Positions 52,405 through 61,034 of a DNA stretch of 64,000 nucleotides are shown in pieces. The position numbers and the translations under genes were made by a program. The DNA is from Anaerohabitans sp964387285 (GTDB taxonomy: Bacteria; Zhuqueibacterota; Zhuqueibacteria; Residuimicrobiales; Residuimicrobiaceae). Numbering within the stretch: the stretch's first letter is position 1; each line of letters starts with the position of its first letter. The stretch is from the NCBI GenBank assembly GCA_964387285.1, contig CAYLWO010000015.1, positions 30,210 through 94,209 of the forward strand. The letters run 5' to 3'. The notes beneath the pieces were generated by a model, which was not told the origin of the DNA, ran no database searches, and saw only the letters and a program-made list of their open reading frames with translations.

Positions 52405-55400
52405 ATGAAAATACGTATGTTAGCGCTGCTGATCTGCTTGATAGCGTTGAATTCGCCATTATTTACACAGACCCAGGCGCCAAGCGGAGAAAGTTTCAAG
52501 GCATTTGCTCAGGACGGCAGTTGGTGCTGGTTTTCAGATCCCCGCGCGCTCTATCATGAAGGCCTATATAAAAAAACCTATTGTGGTTGGGTCAATCATC
52601 AGGGCGATATCGTAATGGCCTCCTACAATCATGTCAGCGGCCGCATCGACACCACTGTGATACATGAAAAACTGCAGGCCGACGATCATGCCAATCCCTC
52701 GCTGCTTATGCGCAGCGACGGCCGATTGCTGGTTTTTTATTCCAAACACAGCGCCATGAATGCACCTATGTGGATGCGCGTTACGGAAAATCCGGAGGAC
52801 ATTCGCACCTGGGAAGCCGCGCGTCCGCTCATGCTGAACCGCAACCCCATTTACGACCGCGACTGGCGACGCGATTATTGTTACAGCAATCCCTGTCAAC
52901 TGAGCAATGAGGGCAACAAGCTCTATCTGTTTTGGCGCGGCATCAATTTCAAGCCTTGTGTCTCTATTTCCGGTGACGGCGGACAGAATTGGCAGCCCGG
53001 TCGCATTTTGATCATGCCGGAAGAGACCTATAAAGACCGACGACCCTATGTTAAATATTGCGACAACGGCCGGGATCGGATTCATATGGCTTTTACCGAC
53101 GGGCATCCGCTGAAAGAAGCAACCAACTCGATATATTACCTCTGCTATCATGATGATGCGCTCTTTAAAGCAGGCGGGAAAAAAGTTCTTGATTGGAATA
53201 ATCTTCCGGTCAAACCGGAGCAGGCGGATAAAGTGTATGATGCGGCCAAGACCGGTGTGCGCGCCTGGGTGTGGGATGTCGCTGAAGACCGCGCGGGTAG
53301 ACCGGTTATCGTATATTCGCGGTTGGTCAGTGAGAGCGACCATCGCTATCATTATGCTGCCTGGGACGGCAAAAAGTGGCAGGATCATGAAATCTGCACA
53401 GCAGGCGGCTGGTTTCCCAAGACTCCGGACAATGAAAAGGAACGGGAACCCTATTATTCCGGCGGCGTCGTATTGGATCACAATGATCCGCAAGTTGTCT
53501 ATCTGTCGCGACCGCACAACGGCGTATTTGAGATTGAAAAATGGGTTACGAAAAACAGCGGGAAAACATTTAGCAGCTTGTCCATTACGCAAAATTCTAA
53601 AAACGACAATGTGCGCCCGTTTGTGATTCGTCGCCATCCGGTCGAGGGTCCGACGGTGCTGTGGATGTACAACCATCGTTATGTACATTACACCGATTAT
53701 TTTTCCACCATACGGATGGATATTCCTTTACAGCCCTATTCTCCTGCCATGAAACCGGAGGACATCACCCGGGTCATGGCAGCTGTGGCAGATTGGCAGT
53801 TGCTGCATCCCAGCCATCATGCGGTGTACGATTGGACCAGCGGCGCCCTGTTTACCGGCCTGGCCGCGTGGGCGCAAATGAGCGATGAACCGGCTTATAT
53901 GGATGCTTTGATCAATTATGGCAAAAGCATCAATTGGCAGCTGGGACCGCGAAAATATCACGCCGACGATCACACGGTCGGCTATTTNNNNNNNNNNNNN
54001 NNNNNNNNNNNNNNNNNNNNNNNNNNNNNNNNNNNNNNNNNNNNNNNNNNNNNNNNNNNNNNNNNNNNNNNNNNNNNNNNNNNNNNNATTGGCAGCTGGG
54101 ACCGCGAAAATATCACGCCGACGATCACACGGTCGGCTATTTGTACCAGGAGCTGTTCAGTCTTTATCGTGATCCGGCCATGATTGCACCTTTGCAGAAA
54201 GGATTGGATTTCATTCTGGCAAATCCCTCCGCTGTCACTTTGAAAAGACAAGAACAGCGAGGTCTGGACCGTTGGTGGTGGTGCGACGCTCTGTTCATGG
54301 GTCCGCCGGTTTGGACGCGCATGTCGCTGATCACCGGTGATAAAAGATATATTGACTTTATGAATAAGGAATGGTGGCTCACTACCGGGTATTTGTTTGA
54401 CAAAGAGGAAAATCTCTATTTTCGCGATGACGGTTATTTCGACAAGCGTGAAGCAAACGGCAAGAAAATATTCTGGAGTCGCGGCAACGGTTGGGTGATT
54501 GCCGGCATTGTGCGCGTACTGCAAAACATGCCGCAGGATTATCCCGATCGAGAAAAATATGTTCAGCTTTATACAAAGATGGCGGCTAAATTAGCGGCTA
54601 TTCAGCCACAGGACGGCTTGTGGCGGCCCAGTCTTTTGGATCCCGACAGCTATCGCAATGCCGAAACGAGCGGCAGCGGTTTTTTCACTTTTAGTTTAGC
54701 ATGGGGCATCAACAACGGCCTGTTGGATCGCACCGAGTATTTGCCGGCGGTGCAAAAAGCCTGGGCCGGTCTGGTGAAATGCGTGCATCCCAACGGCATG
54801 TTGGGTAACGTGCAACCCATCGGCGCTGATCCCAAACAGGTTTCCGCGGATATGACTGAAATTTACGGGGTCGGCGCCTTTCTGTTGGCCGGCAGTGAAA
54901 TGTACAAAATCGCGCTTTTCGGCGATGCGCCTAAATCGGTTGTCTCGGTAACAAATCCCTGGACCGGTTTTCGCCGACAGGAGACTGTGGAACTGGAATG
55001 GTCCAGCTTGAAGACACAGGGCCTGACTGCTGAAAATGCCGCCGTCTATGATGTCAAAACGAACCGATTTTTACTCAGTCAAACTTTAACCGAACAGACA
55101 AAACCGATCACCTTGTTATTTCAATCGGATTGGGCGCCCAATGAAAGCAAAACATTCTGGCTAGTAACCGGAAAAAAGCAGGAGCCCGGCAATCGTACGT
55201 TTGGCATGTACGTGCCACAGCGCAAAGACGATTTTGCCTGGGAAAGCGACCGAATTGCTTTTCGTATGTACGGCAAAGCGTTGGAGGACGAGACCGTGAG
55301 CAGCGGCGTGGATGTTTGGGTCAAGAGTGTGCGCTATCCGGTTGTGGAAAAATGGTACCGATTGAACGACTATCACGTGGATCATGGAGAAGGGCTGGAT

Positions 55401-55994
55401 TTTTACAAGGTCGGACCGACACGGGGCTGCGGCGGTTTGGCCATTTTCAGTGAAGGTAAAATGTATGGTTCACGCAATTATCGCATGCAAAAGCTCATTG
55501 CCAACGGCCCGATTCGAACCATTTTTGAATTGAGTTATGAGCCGTGGCAAGCCGGAGATAAAAGCATTTCAGAGAGCAAGCGCGTTTCTATTGATCTTGG
55601 TTCCAATCTTAGTTGCTTTGAAAGCCGGTTTACCACAGCGAATCCGAATGCGGAACTGGAAATCGCTGTGGGTATTGTGAAAATTCAAAACGAAGGCGAT
55701 GTTGGTTATAATCTGAAAAAAGGGTGGATGGCCTATTATCCGCCGCTGGACCCGATCAATGGCGCCATCAGTTGTGGCGTGGCTATTGGACCTTTAGCAG
55801 AATTGTATTTCGCTGATCAGGACAACCATGGATGGTTGCTGGTCAAAGCTAACGCCTCGCAGCCATTCGCCTATTATGCAGGCGCCGGCTGGAGCAAAAG
55901 CGGTGATTTCCCCACGCGGGAATCCTGGTTGCTCTATATGGAAAATTTCAGCGAACGATTAGCGCATCCGCTCAAGGTGCAGGTGCTGCCCTAG
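52405..55994 (+). CDS. Exported BNR_4 / GH105-like / DUF4861 fusion enzyme (split by a false gap)
   Basis: One gene interrupted by 100 N. The 55 nt on the two sides of the gap are identical (53933-53987 and 54088-54142). Collapsing 155 nt restores one frame of 1144 residues. After a signal peptide (1-25), residues about 30-450 form a BNR_4-type beta-propeller (GSWCWFSDPRALYHEG, FWRGINFKPCVSISGDGGQ), as in ulvan-lyase-like PL families. Residues about 480-800 are an unsaturated glucuronyl/rhamnogalacturonyl hydrolase, GH105-like (WWWCDALFMGPPVW, FWSRGNGWVIAG, SGSGFFTFSLAWGIN). The rest is DUF4861 (FYKVGPTRGCGGLAIFSEG). A lyase-plus-hydrolase fusion for acidic rhamnose-containing polysaccharides is the likely function. 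Confidence 0.82.
53988..54087. other. False assembly gap (100 N) with duplicated 55-nt flanks
   Basis: The last 55 nt before the gap reappear exactly as the first 55 nt after it. That is what a scaffolder leaves when two contigs overlap by k (55) but were not merged. The true sequence is continuous and the coding frame is maintained if bases 53988-54142 are removed. Confidence 0.95.
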
Positions 55995-56059
55995 AATGGT
56001 TCGATTGTAACGATGTGGTTTTTTAATAGGATTTGCGAGGTGACCAAAATGCAACAGCA

Positions 56060-56088
56060 CCGGGTCATGCCGAATCCCGGCGGTTTTT
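56060..56088 (+). terminator. Possible intrinsic terminator upstream of hsdM
   Basis: CCGGG (56060-56064) can pair with CCCGG (56076-56080), and GCCG with CGGC inside is an alternative. Five T residues follow at 56084-56088. The stem is short, so this is tentative. It would end transcription of the polysaccharide-enzyme gene before the restriction operon. Confidence 0.35.
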
Positions 56089-56114
56089 GACAGACCATAA
56101 CAGAGGCTGAATTG

Positions 56115-57674
56115 ATGATAAAAGAACAGGAACGCGCAGAGCTCCACCGTGCCATCTGGCAAATCGCCAATGATCTGCGCGGCAGCGTGGACGGCTGGGA
56201 TTTTAAACAATATGTTTTGGGAATGCTGTTTTACCGGTTCATCAGCGAAAATCTCACCAGTTACATCAACAAAGACGAACGGCGCAGCGGCAATAAAAAC
56301 TTTGACTATGCCGGGATTACGGACGAGAAGGCAGAGTTCGGCCGCGCCGATACGGTAAAGGAAAAAGGATTTTTTATTTTGCCGAGCGATCTTTTTGTCA
56401 ATGTCCACGCCAGGGCGCGCCAGGACGCCAACCTCAACGAAACGCTGGCTGCGGTGTTCCGCAATATTGAAAATTCGGCCAAAGGCGCGGACAGCGAGGA
56501 CGATCTCAAAGGTTTGTTTGATGATCTTGACGTTAATTCCAGCAAGCTCGGCAATACGGTTGAAAAAAGAAACCAAAAGCTGGTGAAACTTTTGGAAGCA
56601 ATTGGCGATCTGCGGCTGGGCAATTACTATGACAACACGATCGACGCCTTTGGCGACGCCTATGAATTTTTGATGACCATGTACGCGTCCAACGCGGGCA
56701 AGTCCGGAGGCGAATTTTTTACACCGCAGGAAGTGAGCGAGCTGCTGGCTTGCCTGACGACCGTCGGCAAAAAAGAGGTCAACAAGGTCTATGACCCGGC
56801 TTGTGGGTCCGGTTCTCTTCTATTAAAGTTTGCCAAGATTCTCGGCCAGGAAAATGTAAGAATAGGATTCTTTGGGCAGGAGATCAACCTTACCACCTAC
56901 AACCTCTGCCGCATTAATATGTTTTTGCATGATATCAACTACAATCGCTTTGACATTGCCCATGGTGATACGCTGACAGACCCCAGGCACTGGGATGATG
57001 AGCCCTTTGACGCCATCGTTTCCAATCCGCCGTATTCCATCAGGTGGGAAGGCGACAACAATACGCTTCTCATCAATGACCCGCGCTTTTCGCCGGCAGG
57101 GGTTTTGGCGCCCAAGAGCAAGGCCGATCTTGCCTTTACCATGCACATGCTCTCCTGGCTTTCCACCAGCGGCACAGCGGCGATCGTTGAATTTCCCGGC
57201 GTGCTCTATCGCGGCGGCGCAGAGCAAAAGATCCGTAAATACCTGGTAGATAACAACTATATCGATACCGTGATCCAGCTCCCGCCCGACCTTTTCTTCG
57301 GCACCACCATTGCCACGTGCATTATTGTGCTGAAAAAAAGCAAGAGAGACAACAAGACCCTGTTCATCGATGCGTCGGCCGAATTTGTCCGCGGCGGAAA
57401 TAAAAACAAATTGAGCGATGAAAATCGCGCCAGGATAATAAAAGCGTTTACCAAACGCGCGGATATGGCGCATTTTGCCAAACTGGTGAGCAACAAAACC
57501 ATCGAAGAAAACAGTTACAACATCGCGGTGTCCGGCTATGTGGCGCAAAAAGACACCCGCGAGGCCGTTGACATCAAGAACCTTAATGCCGAGATTAAAG
57601 GCATTGTTGCCCGGCAGAACAAGCTGCGCACCGCGATTGATAAAATCGTCGCCGATTTGGAGGGCAGCCGATAA
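56115..57674 (+). CDS. hsdM: Type I restriction-modification methyltransferase subunit
   Basis: A 519-residue N6-adenine methyltransferase subunit. The N-terminal helical HsdM domain (LRGSVDGWDFKQYVLGMLFY, FISENL) precedes the catalytic domain. GEFFTPQEVSELL (200-211), motif I DPACGSGSLLL (227-237) and motif IV NPPYSIRW (304-311) are intact. It binds SAM and, with HsdS, methylates adenines of a bipartite site. A TTG three bases upstream is in frame, but ATG 56115 is preferred. Its stop overlaps the rhuM start by one base (TAATG), and the whole restriction operon follows in the same orientation. Confidence 0.97.
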   Translation: MIKEQERAELHRAIWQIANDLRGSVDGWDFKQYVLGMLFYRFISENLTSYINKDERRSGNKNFDYAGITDEKAEFGRADTVKEKGFFILPSDLFVNVHARARQDANLNETLAAVFRNIENSAKGADSEDDLKGLFDDLDVNSSKLGNTVEKRNQKLVKLLEAIGDLRLGNYYDNTIDAFGDAYEFLMTMYASNAGKSGGEFFTPQEVSELLACLTTVGKKEVNKVYDPACGSGSLLLKFAKILGQENVRIGFFGQEINLTTYNLCRINMFLHDINYNRFDIAHGDTLTDPRHWDDEPFDAIVSNPPYSIRWEGDNNTLLINDPRFSPAGVLAPKSKADLAFTMHMLSWLSTSGTAAIVEFPGVLYRGGAEQKIRKYLVDNNYIDTVIQLPPDLFFGTTIATCIIVLKKSKRDNKTLFIDASAEFVRGGNKNKLSDENRARIIKAFTKRADMAHFAKLVSNKTIEENSYNIAVSGYVAQKDTREAVDIKNLNAEIKGIVARQNKLRTAIDKIVADLEGSR

Positions 57675-58711
57675 TGGAAAAGGAGCGAAAAGGAGAAATT
57701 ATCCTTTATCAAACTGAGGACGAGACGACTAAGATTAAAGTCCGTCTTGAAAATGAAAATGTCTGGCTTACTCAAAAGATGATGGCCGAATTGTTTCAGA
57801 CAACGCCGCAGAACATTACCATTCACCTGAAAAATATTTTTGATGAAGGTGAATTACAGGAGGATGCAACTTGTAAGGATTTCTTACAGGTTCAAAACGA
57901 GGGTTCCCGTAAGGTTGGGCGAAAACAAAAGTATTACAATCTGGATGCCATTATTTCGGTTGGTTACCGTATTAAATCGCAGATTGCCACAAAATTTCGC
58001 ATCTGGGCTACTGCACGACTGAAAGAATACATTATCAAGGGCTTCACTCTTGATGATGATCGCCTTAAAGGCGCTGGCGGAGGAAATTACTGGAAAGAGC
58101 TGCTCGACCGCATTCGCGATATCCGCAGCAGCGAAAAGGTGCTGTACCGGCAGGTGCTGGATCTCTATGCGACCAGTTCGGATTATGATCCCAAAGCCAA
58201 AGAATCCATAGAGTTTTTCAAGATCGTGCAAAATAAACTGCATTATGCGATAAATAAACAAACCGCATCTGAAACGATTTTTTCGCGCGCCGATGCTGAA
58301 AAAGATTTTATGGGCTTGACGTCCTTTGCCGGTGAAATGCCGATTAAATCAGAAGCTAAAATTGCCAAGAACTATCTTGACAAAGAGGAATTATTCCGTC
58401 TTAATCGCCTGGTATCGGCGTTTTTTGACCTGGCTGAAATTAAAGCTCAGGAACATACCCAAATGCGCATGAAGGATTGGGCAGCGGAGCTAGACCGATT
58501 CACTCAAATGTACGGCAAGGGCGTGCTGCCGGACGCGGGGAAAATCAGCCACGATGAAGCCATGCAAAAGGCTGAAAGAGAGTATCGCAAATATCAAGTT
58601 AAAACCCTCTCTCCCGTAGAAAAGGCCTATTTGGCGACCATCAAAACCATGCAGAAACAGGTGGAGAAGAAAGCGAATATCGGCAGGAAAAAGGGCGATA
58701 AAAAATCATGA
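57674..58711 (+). CDS. RhuM-family protein inside the type I restriction operon
   Basis: A 345-residue protein of the Virulence_RhuM family. The N-terminal domain NVWLTQKMMAELFQTTPQNI, then HLKNIFDEGEL, followed by YYNLDAIISVGYRIKSQIAT and KFRIWATARLKEYIIKGFTLDD, is a conserved winged-helix-like DNA-binding block. The C-terminal part (about 200-330) is helical and lysine-rich at its end. RhuM genes often sit between hsdM and hsdS or beside toxin-antitoxin systems. Their role in restriction is not established. It overlaps both neighbours (1 nt and 4 nt, ATGA), so it must be translated in step with them. Confidence 0.9.
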   Translation: MEKERKGEIILYQTEDETTKIKVRLENENVWLTQKMMAELFQTTPQNITIHLKNIFDEGELQEDATCKDFLQVQNEGSRKVGRKQKYYNLDAIISVGYRIKSQIATKFRIWATARLKEYIIKGFTLDDDRLKGAGGGNYWKELLDRIRDIRSSEKVLYRQVLDLYATSSDYDPKAKESIEFFKIVQNKLHYAINKQTASETIFSRADAEKDFMGLTSFAGEMPIKSEAKIAKNYLDKEELFRLNRLVSAFFDLAEIKAQEHTQMRMKDWAAELDRFTQMYGKGVLPDAGKISHDEAMQKAEREYRKYQVKTLSPVEKAYLATIKTMQKQVEKKANIGRKKGDKKS

Positions 58712-60053
58712 CAAAGCCGATGAACAAAATCGAAAAACTGATTGCCGAGCTTTGCCCGGAAGGGGTGGAGTTTAAAGAGTTGGGGGAGATTGGTAAAGTG
58801 TCGATGTGCAAGCGAATTTTTAAAAATGAAACATCCGCAACTGGGCAAATTCCATTTTATAAAATCGGAACTTTTGGAAAACAACCTGACGCATTCATAG
58901 CAGAGCAGATATTTAAAGATTATCGGAAAAAGTTTTCCTTTCCCCAAAAAGGTGATGTGCTTTTATCCGCCTCCGGTACTATCGGGCGCCGAGTTGTTTA
59001 TGATGGAAAGCCAGCTTATTTCCAAGACTCAAATATAATCTGGCTTGAACATGATGAAGGTAAGGTTTTGAATAAATTTTTATATCATTTCTATGCTATC
59101 GTAAAGTGGCAAACTGAGGGCGGGACGATCCAAAGACTTTACAATGATAATTTTAGAAAAATCAAAGTCCCCATTCCACCCCTCGCCATTCAGCAAGAGA
59201 TCGTGAAAATATTGGACACCTTTACCACTCTGGCGGCGGAGCTGGAGGCGGAGCTGGAGGCGGAGCTGGAGGCGCGAAAAAAACAGTATGAGTATTATAG
59301 ANNNNNNNNNNNNNNNNNNNNNNNNNNNNNNNNNNNNNNNNNNNNNNNNNNNNNNNNNNNNNNNNNNNNNNNNNNNNNNNNNNNNNNNNNNNNNNNNNNN
59401 NGGCGGAGCTGGAGGCGGAGCTGGAGGCGCGAAAAAAACAGTATGAGTATTATAGAGACCAATTGCTAACGCCGATAGAGGTTAATGGTAAATGGTTAAT
59501 GAATAATGAAGAGGTGGAGTGGAAGACGTTGGGGGAGGTTTGTGGGATGAAAGCAGGTAAACAAATTTCTGCGGATGATATCTCAAGTTTAAGAAGTGAA
59601 GACAATATATATCCATGTATTGGTGGAAATGGTACGCGTGGGTATGTAAATTCTTTTTCCCATAATGGAAAATTCTCCATTATAGGAAGGCAGGGTGCTT
59701 TATGTGGAAATATCTGTTTTGCAGAAGGGAAATTTTATGCAACAGAACATGCGGTAGTTGTGGAACATGGAGAACATTTTATTGCTCGATTTCTATTTCA
59801 TTTGTTACTTTTAATGAATTTAAATCAATACGCAACTGGCGGGGCTCAACCAGGGCTTGCTGTTTCAAAATTAGCAAAAATAAATATCCCCATCCCGCCC
59901 CTCGCCGAGCAGGAACGCATCGTCGCCATCCTCGACAAATTCGATGCGCTGGTGAACGATATTTCTGTCGGCCTGCCGGCGGAAATTGCGGCGCGTAAAA
60001 ACCAATATGAATATTATCGGGATAAATTATTAACGTTTCAGGCGAAATCATGA
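58708..60053 (+). CDS. hsdS: Type I restriction specificity subunit with AELE repeats (split by a false gap)
   Basis: One gene of 396 residues once the duplicated 55-nt flanks and 100 N (155 nt) are collapsed. Both frames agree. It has the two target-recognition domains of HsdS: TRD1 about 10-155 (EFKELGEIGKVSMCKR to VPIPPLAIQQEIVKILD) and TRD2 about 210-350 (EWKTLGEVCGMKAGKQ to IPIPPLAEQERIVAILDKF). Each is followed by a conserved helix ending QYEYYRD-x-LLT. The central helix contains three 12-bp repeats (AELE)3. TRDs determine the two halves of the bipartite site. The stop overlaps the next start codon (ATGA), and the tail is duplicated twice downstream. Confidence 0.93.
59236..59271 (+). 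repeat. Three tandem 12-bp repeats (AELE)3 in the hsdS central helix
   Basis: GCGGAGCTGGAG occurs three times without interruption in frame, encoding Ala-Glu-Leu-Glu each time. It lies exactly where EcoR124-type HsdS proteins carry TAEL repeats, whose number sets the spacer length of the bipartite recognition site. The assembly broke immediately after this repeat, so the true copy number could differ between cells or be underestimated. Confidence 0.85.
59302..59401. other. False assembly gap (100 N) with duplicated 55-nt flanks in hsdS
   Basis: Bases 59247-59301 and 59402-59456 are identical over 55 nt. Removing 155 nt restores a single hsdS frame. The overlap includes two of the 12-bp repeats, so repeat-number heterogeneity in the sequenced population may be the reason for the break. 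Confidence 0.93.
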
Positions 60054-60247
60054 CATACAATCCGGAAATTCATCATCGCCACGAAAGACGTAGGGGCAGA
60101 CCTGCGTGTCTGCCCCTGTTAACATTACCAACCGCCGTCCATTACGGGCGAACACGCAGGTTCGCCCCTGCGTTCGCCCCGACGTTCCGTTGTGCGATGT
60201 ATGAATATTATCGGGGGAAATTATTAACGTTTCAGGCGAAATCATGA
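60050..60247 (+). pseudogene. 65-codon chimeric frame 1: transposase head fused to hsdS tail
   Basis: It begins with the 10 residues MTYNPEIHHR that also begin the transposase at 60438, then runs through REP-derived Arg/Pro-rich sequence (GRPACLPLL, RRFAPAFAP) and ends YEYYRGKLLTFQAKS, as hsdS does. It starts in the hsdS stop (ATGA) and ends in the start of the next copy. It is best read as the relic of a transposase gene deleted internally, with a second hsdS tail behind it. Whether it is translated as a linker peptide is unknown. Confidence 0.6.
60090..60171. repeat. REP pair (BIME) in tandem unit 1
   Basis: The left REP (60090-60116) starts with the GTAG foot and forms a GGGGCAGAC / GTCTGCCCC stem. 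The right REP (60146-60171) is in opposite orientation, with a GGGCGAAC / GTTCGCCC stem. Its foot reads CTGC instead of CTAC. Two inverted REPs form a BIME, the usual substrate of RAYT transposases. Confidence 0.8.
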
Positions 60248-60441
60248 CATACAATCCGGAAATTCATCATCGCCACGAAAGACGTAGGGGCAGACCTGCG
60301 TGTCTGCCCCTGTTAACATTACCAACCGCCGTCCATTACGGGCGAACACGCAGGTTCGCCCCTGCGTTCGCCCCGACGTTCCGTTGTGCGATGTATGAAT
60401 ATTACCGGGGGAAAATATTAACGTTTCAGGCGAAATCATGA
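60244..60441 (+). pseudogene. 65-codon chimeric frame 2: transposase head fused to hsdS tail
   Basis: A nearly exact copy of the frame at 60050, differing mainly at one codon of the tail (GKILTF for GKLLTF). It again starts inside the preceding stop and ends inside the start codon of the intact transposase. Two consecutive copies with the same chimeric structure point to tandem duplication after one original fusion event. Confidence 0.6.
60284..60365. repeat. REP pair (BIME) in tandem unit 2
   Basis: Same structure as the pair at 60090, shifted by 194 nt: left REP 60284-60310 with GTAG foot, right REP 60340-60365 inverted. The sequence between and around the stems is identical to unit 1. Confidence 0.8.
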
Positions 60442-61034
60442 CATACAATCCGGAAATTCATCATCGCCGTTCCATCAGATTGAAAGGATTTGATTATTCG
60501 CAATCCGGAATGTATTTCGTAACATTATGTTGCCAGGACCGTGCACATTTATTTGGTGAAATCATTGATGGTAAAATGGCATTGAATGACGCGGGGAATA
60601 TGACGGTAAAATGGTTCCATGAATTGGAAAACAAATTCACGGACATTCAATGCGACGAAATGATAATAATGCCCAACCATATTCATTTCATTGTGGCCCA
60701 TACCGCCGCGGAAACCGCCGAAATCGCCGAAACCGTAGGGGCAGACCTGTGTGTCTGCCCTTCTGGTGGCGAACAATCGGGCGAACACGCAGGTTCGCCC
60801 CTACGTTCGGTTGTGCAATGGTTTAAAACAATGACGACCAATGCATATATTCGCGGCGTGAAAAACAATGGATGGCCGCGGTTCAACGGGAGATTATGGC
60901 AACGCAATTATTATGAACATATCATCCGCGATGAAAAATCACTGGATAATATCAGAAATTACATCATGAACAACCCTTTGAATTGGGCAGAGGATAAAAA
61001 CAACCTCTCGCGGGTTAACAAACATGGAAAATAA
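60438..61034 (+). CDS. REP-associated tyrosine transposase (RAYT, Y1_Tnp/TnpA_REP family)
   Basis: A 198-residue single-strand DNA transposase of the IS200-like HUH class. RRSIRLKGFDYSQSGMYFVT is the usual RAYT start. MPNHIHFIV holds the His81-x-His83 metal site. RNYYEHIIRDEKSLDNIRNY contains the catalytic tyrosine (158 or 159). Residues about 100-123 (ETVGADLCVCP, GEHAGSPLRSVV) are encoded by an in-frame REP pair, a variable loop between the HUH and the rest. RAYTs cut at REP sequences and are usually single-copy, vertically kept genes. It lies between hsdS and hsdR, overlapping hsdR by 11 nt, so it is embedded in the restriction operon. Confidence 0.93.
   Translation: MTYNPEIHHRRSIRLKGFDYSQSGMYFVTLCCQDRAHLFGEIIDGKMALNDAGNMTVKWFHELENKFTDIQCDEMIIMPNHIHFIVAHTAAETAEIAETVGADLCVCPSGGEQSGEHAGSPLRSVVQWFKTMTTNAYIRGVKNNGWPRFNGRLWQRNYYEHIIRDEKSLDNIRNYIMNNPLNWAEDKNNLSRVNKHGK
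60735..60804. repeat. REP pair inside the transposase coding sequence
   Basis: GTAG-footed REP (60735-60760) and an inverted REP with a perfect CTAC foot (60779-60804). The 18 nt between them replace the 29 nt found in the upstream units. The reading frame passes through both stems without a stop. Sequence just right of the second stem (GTTCGGTTGTGCAATG) is nearly the same as that after the REPs in the upstream tandem units, so those units derive from this part of a transposase gene. Confidence 0.85.

Larger units (their letters stand above)
60006..60469 (+). repeat. 194-bp tandem array joining hsdS tail, REP pair and transposase head
   Basis: A segment of about 76 nt (hsdS tail plus the first 10 codons of the transposase) occurs at 60006, 60200 and 60394, always 194 nt apart. 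The two intervening blocks of 118 nt (60082-60199 and 60276-60393) are nearly identical and each hold two REP palindromes. The structure is A-B-A-B-A. The copies differ at only a few bases (TATTATCGGGA, TATTATCGGGG, TATTACCGGGG). Because 194 is the length of one short open frame minus its 4-nt overlap, the ATGA coupling is conserved through the array. Confidence 0.9.

Noticed and set aside
53934..54183. Apparent frameshift splitting the BNR_4/GH105 gene into two overlapping genes
   Set aside because: The frame change is produced by 100 N plus a 55-nt duplicated flank (155 nt, not a multiple of 3). After collapsing it there is one frame.
59463..60053. A second, separate hsdS half-gene
   Set aside because: The two halves join in frame once the duplicated 55-nt flank is removed, so hsdS is one full-length gene.
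60050..60441. Tandem repeats resembling a CRISPR array
   Set aside because: Only two full units of 194 bp with near-identical interiors; there are no short unique spacers and no cas genes.
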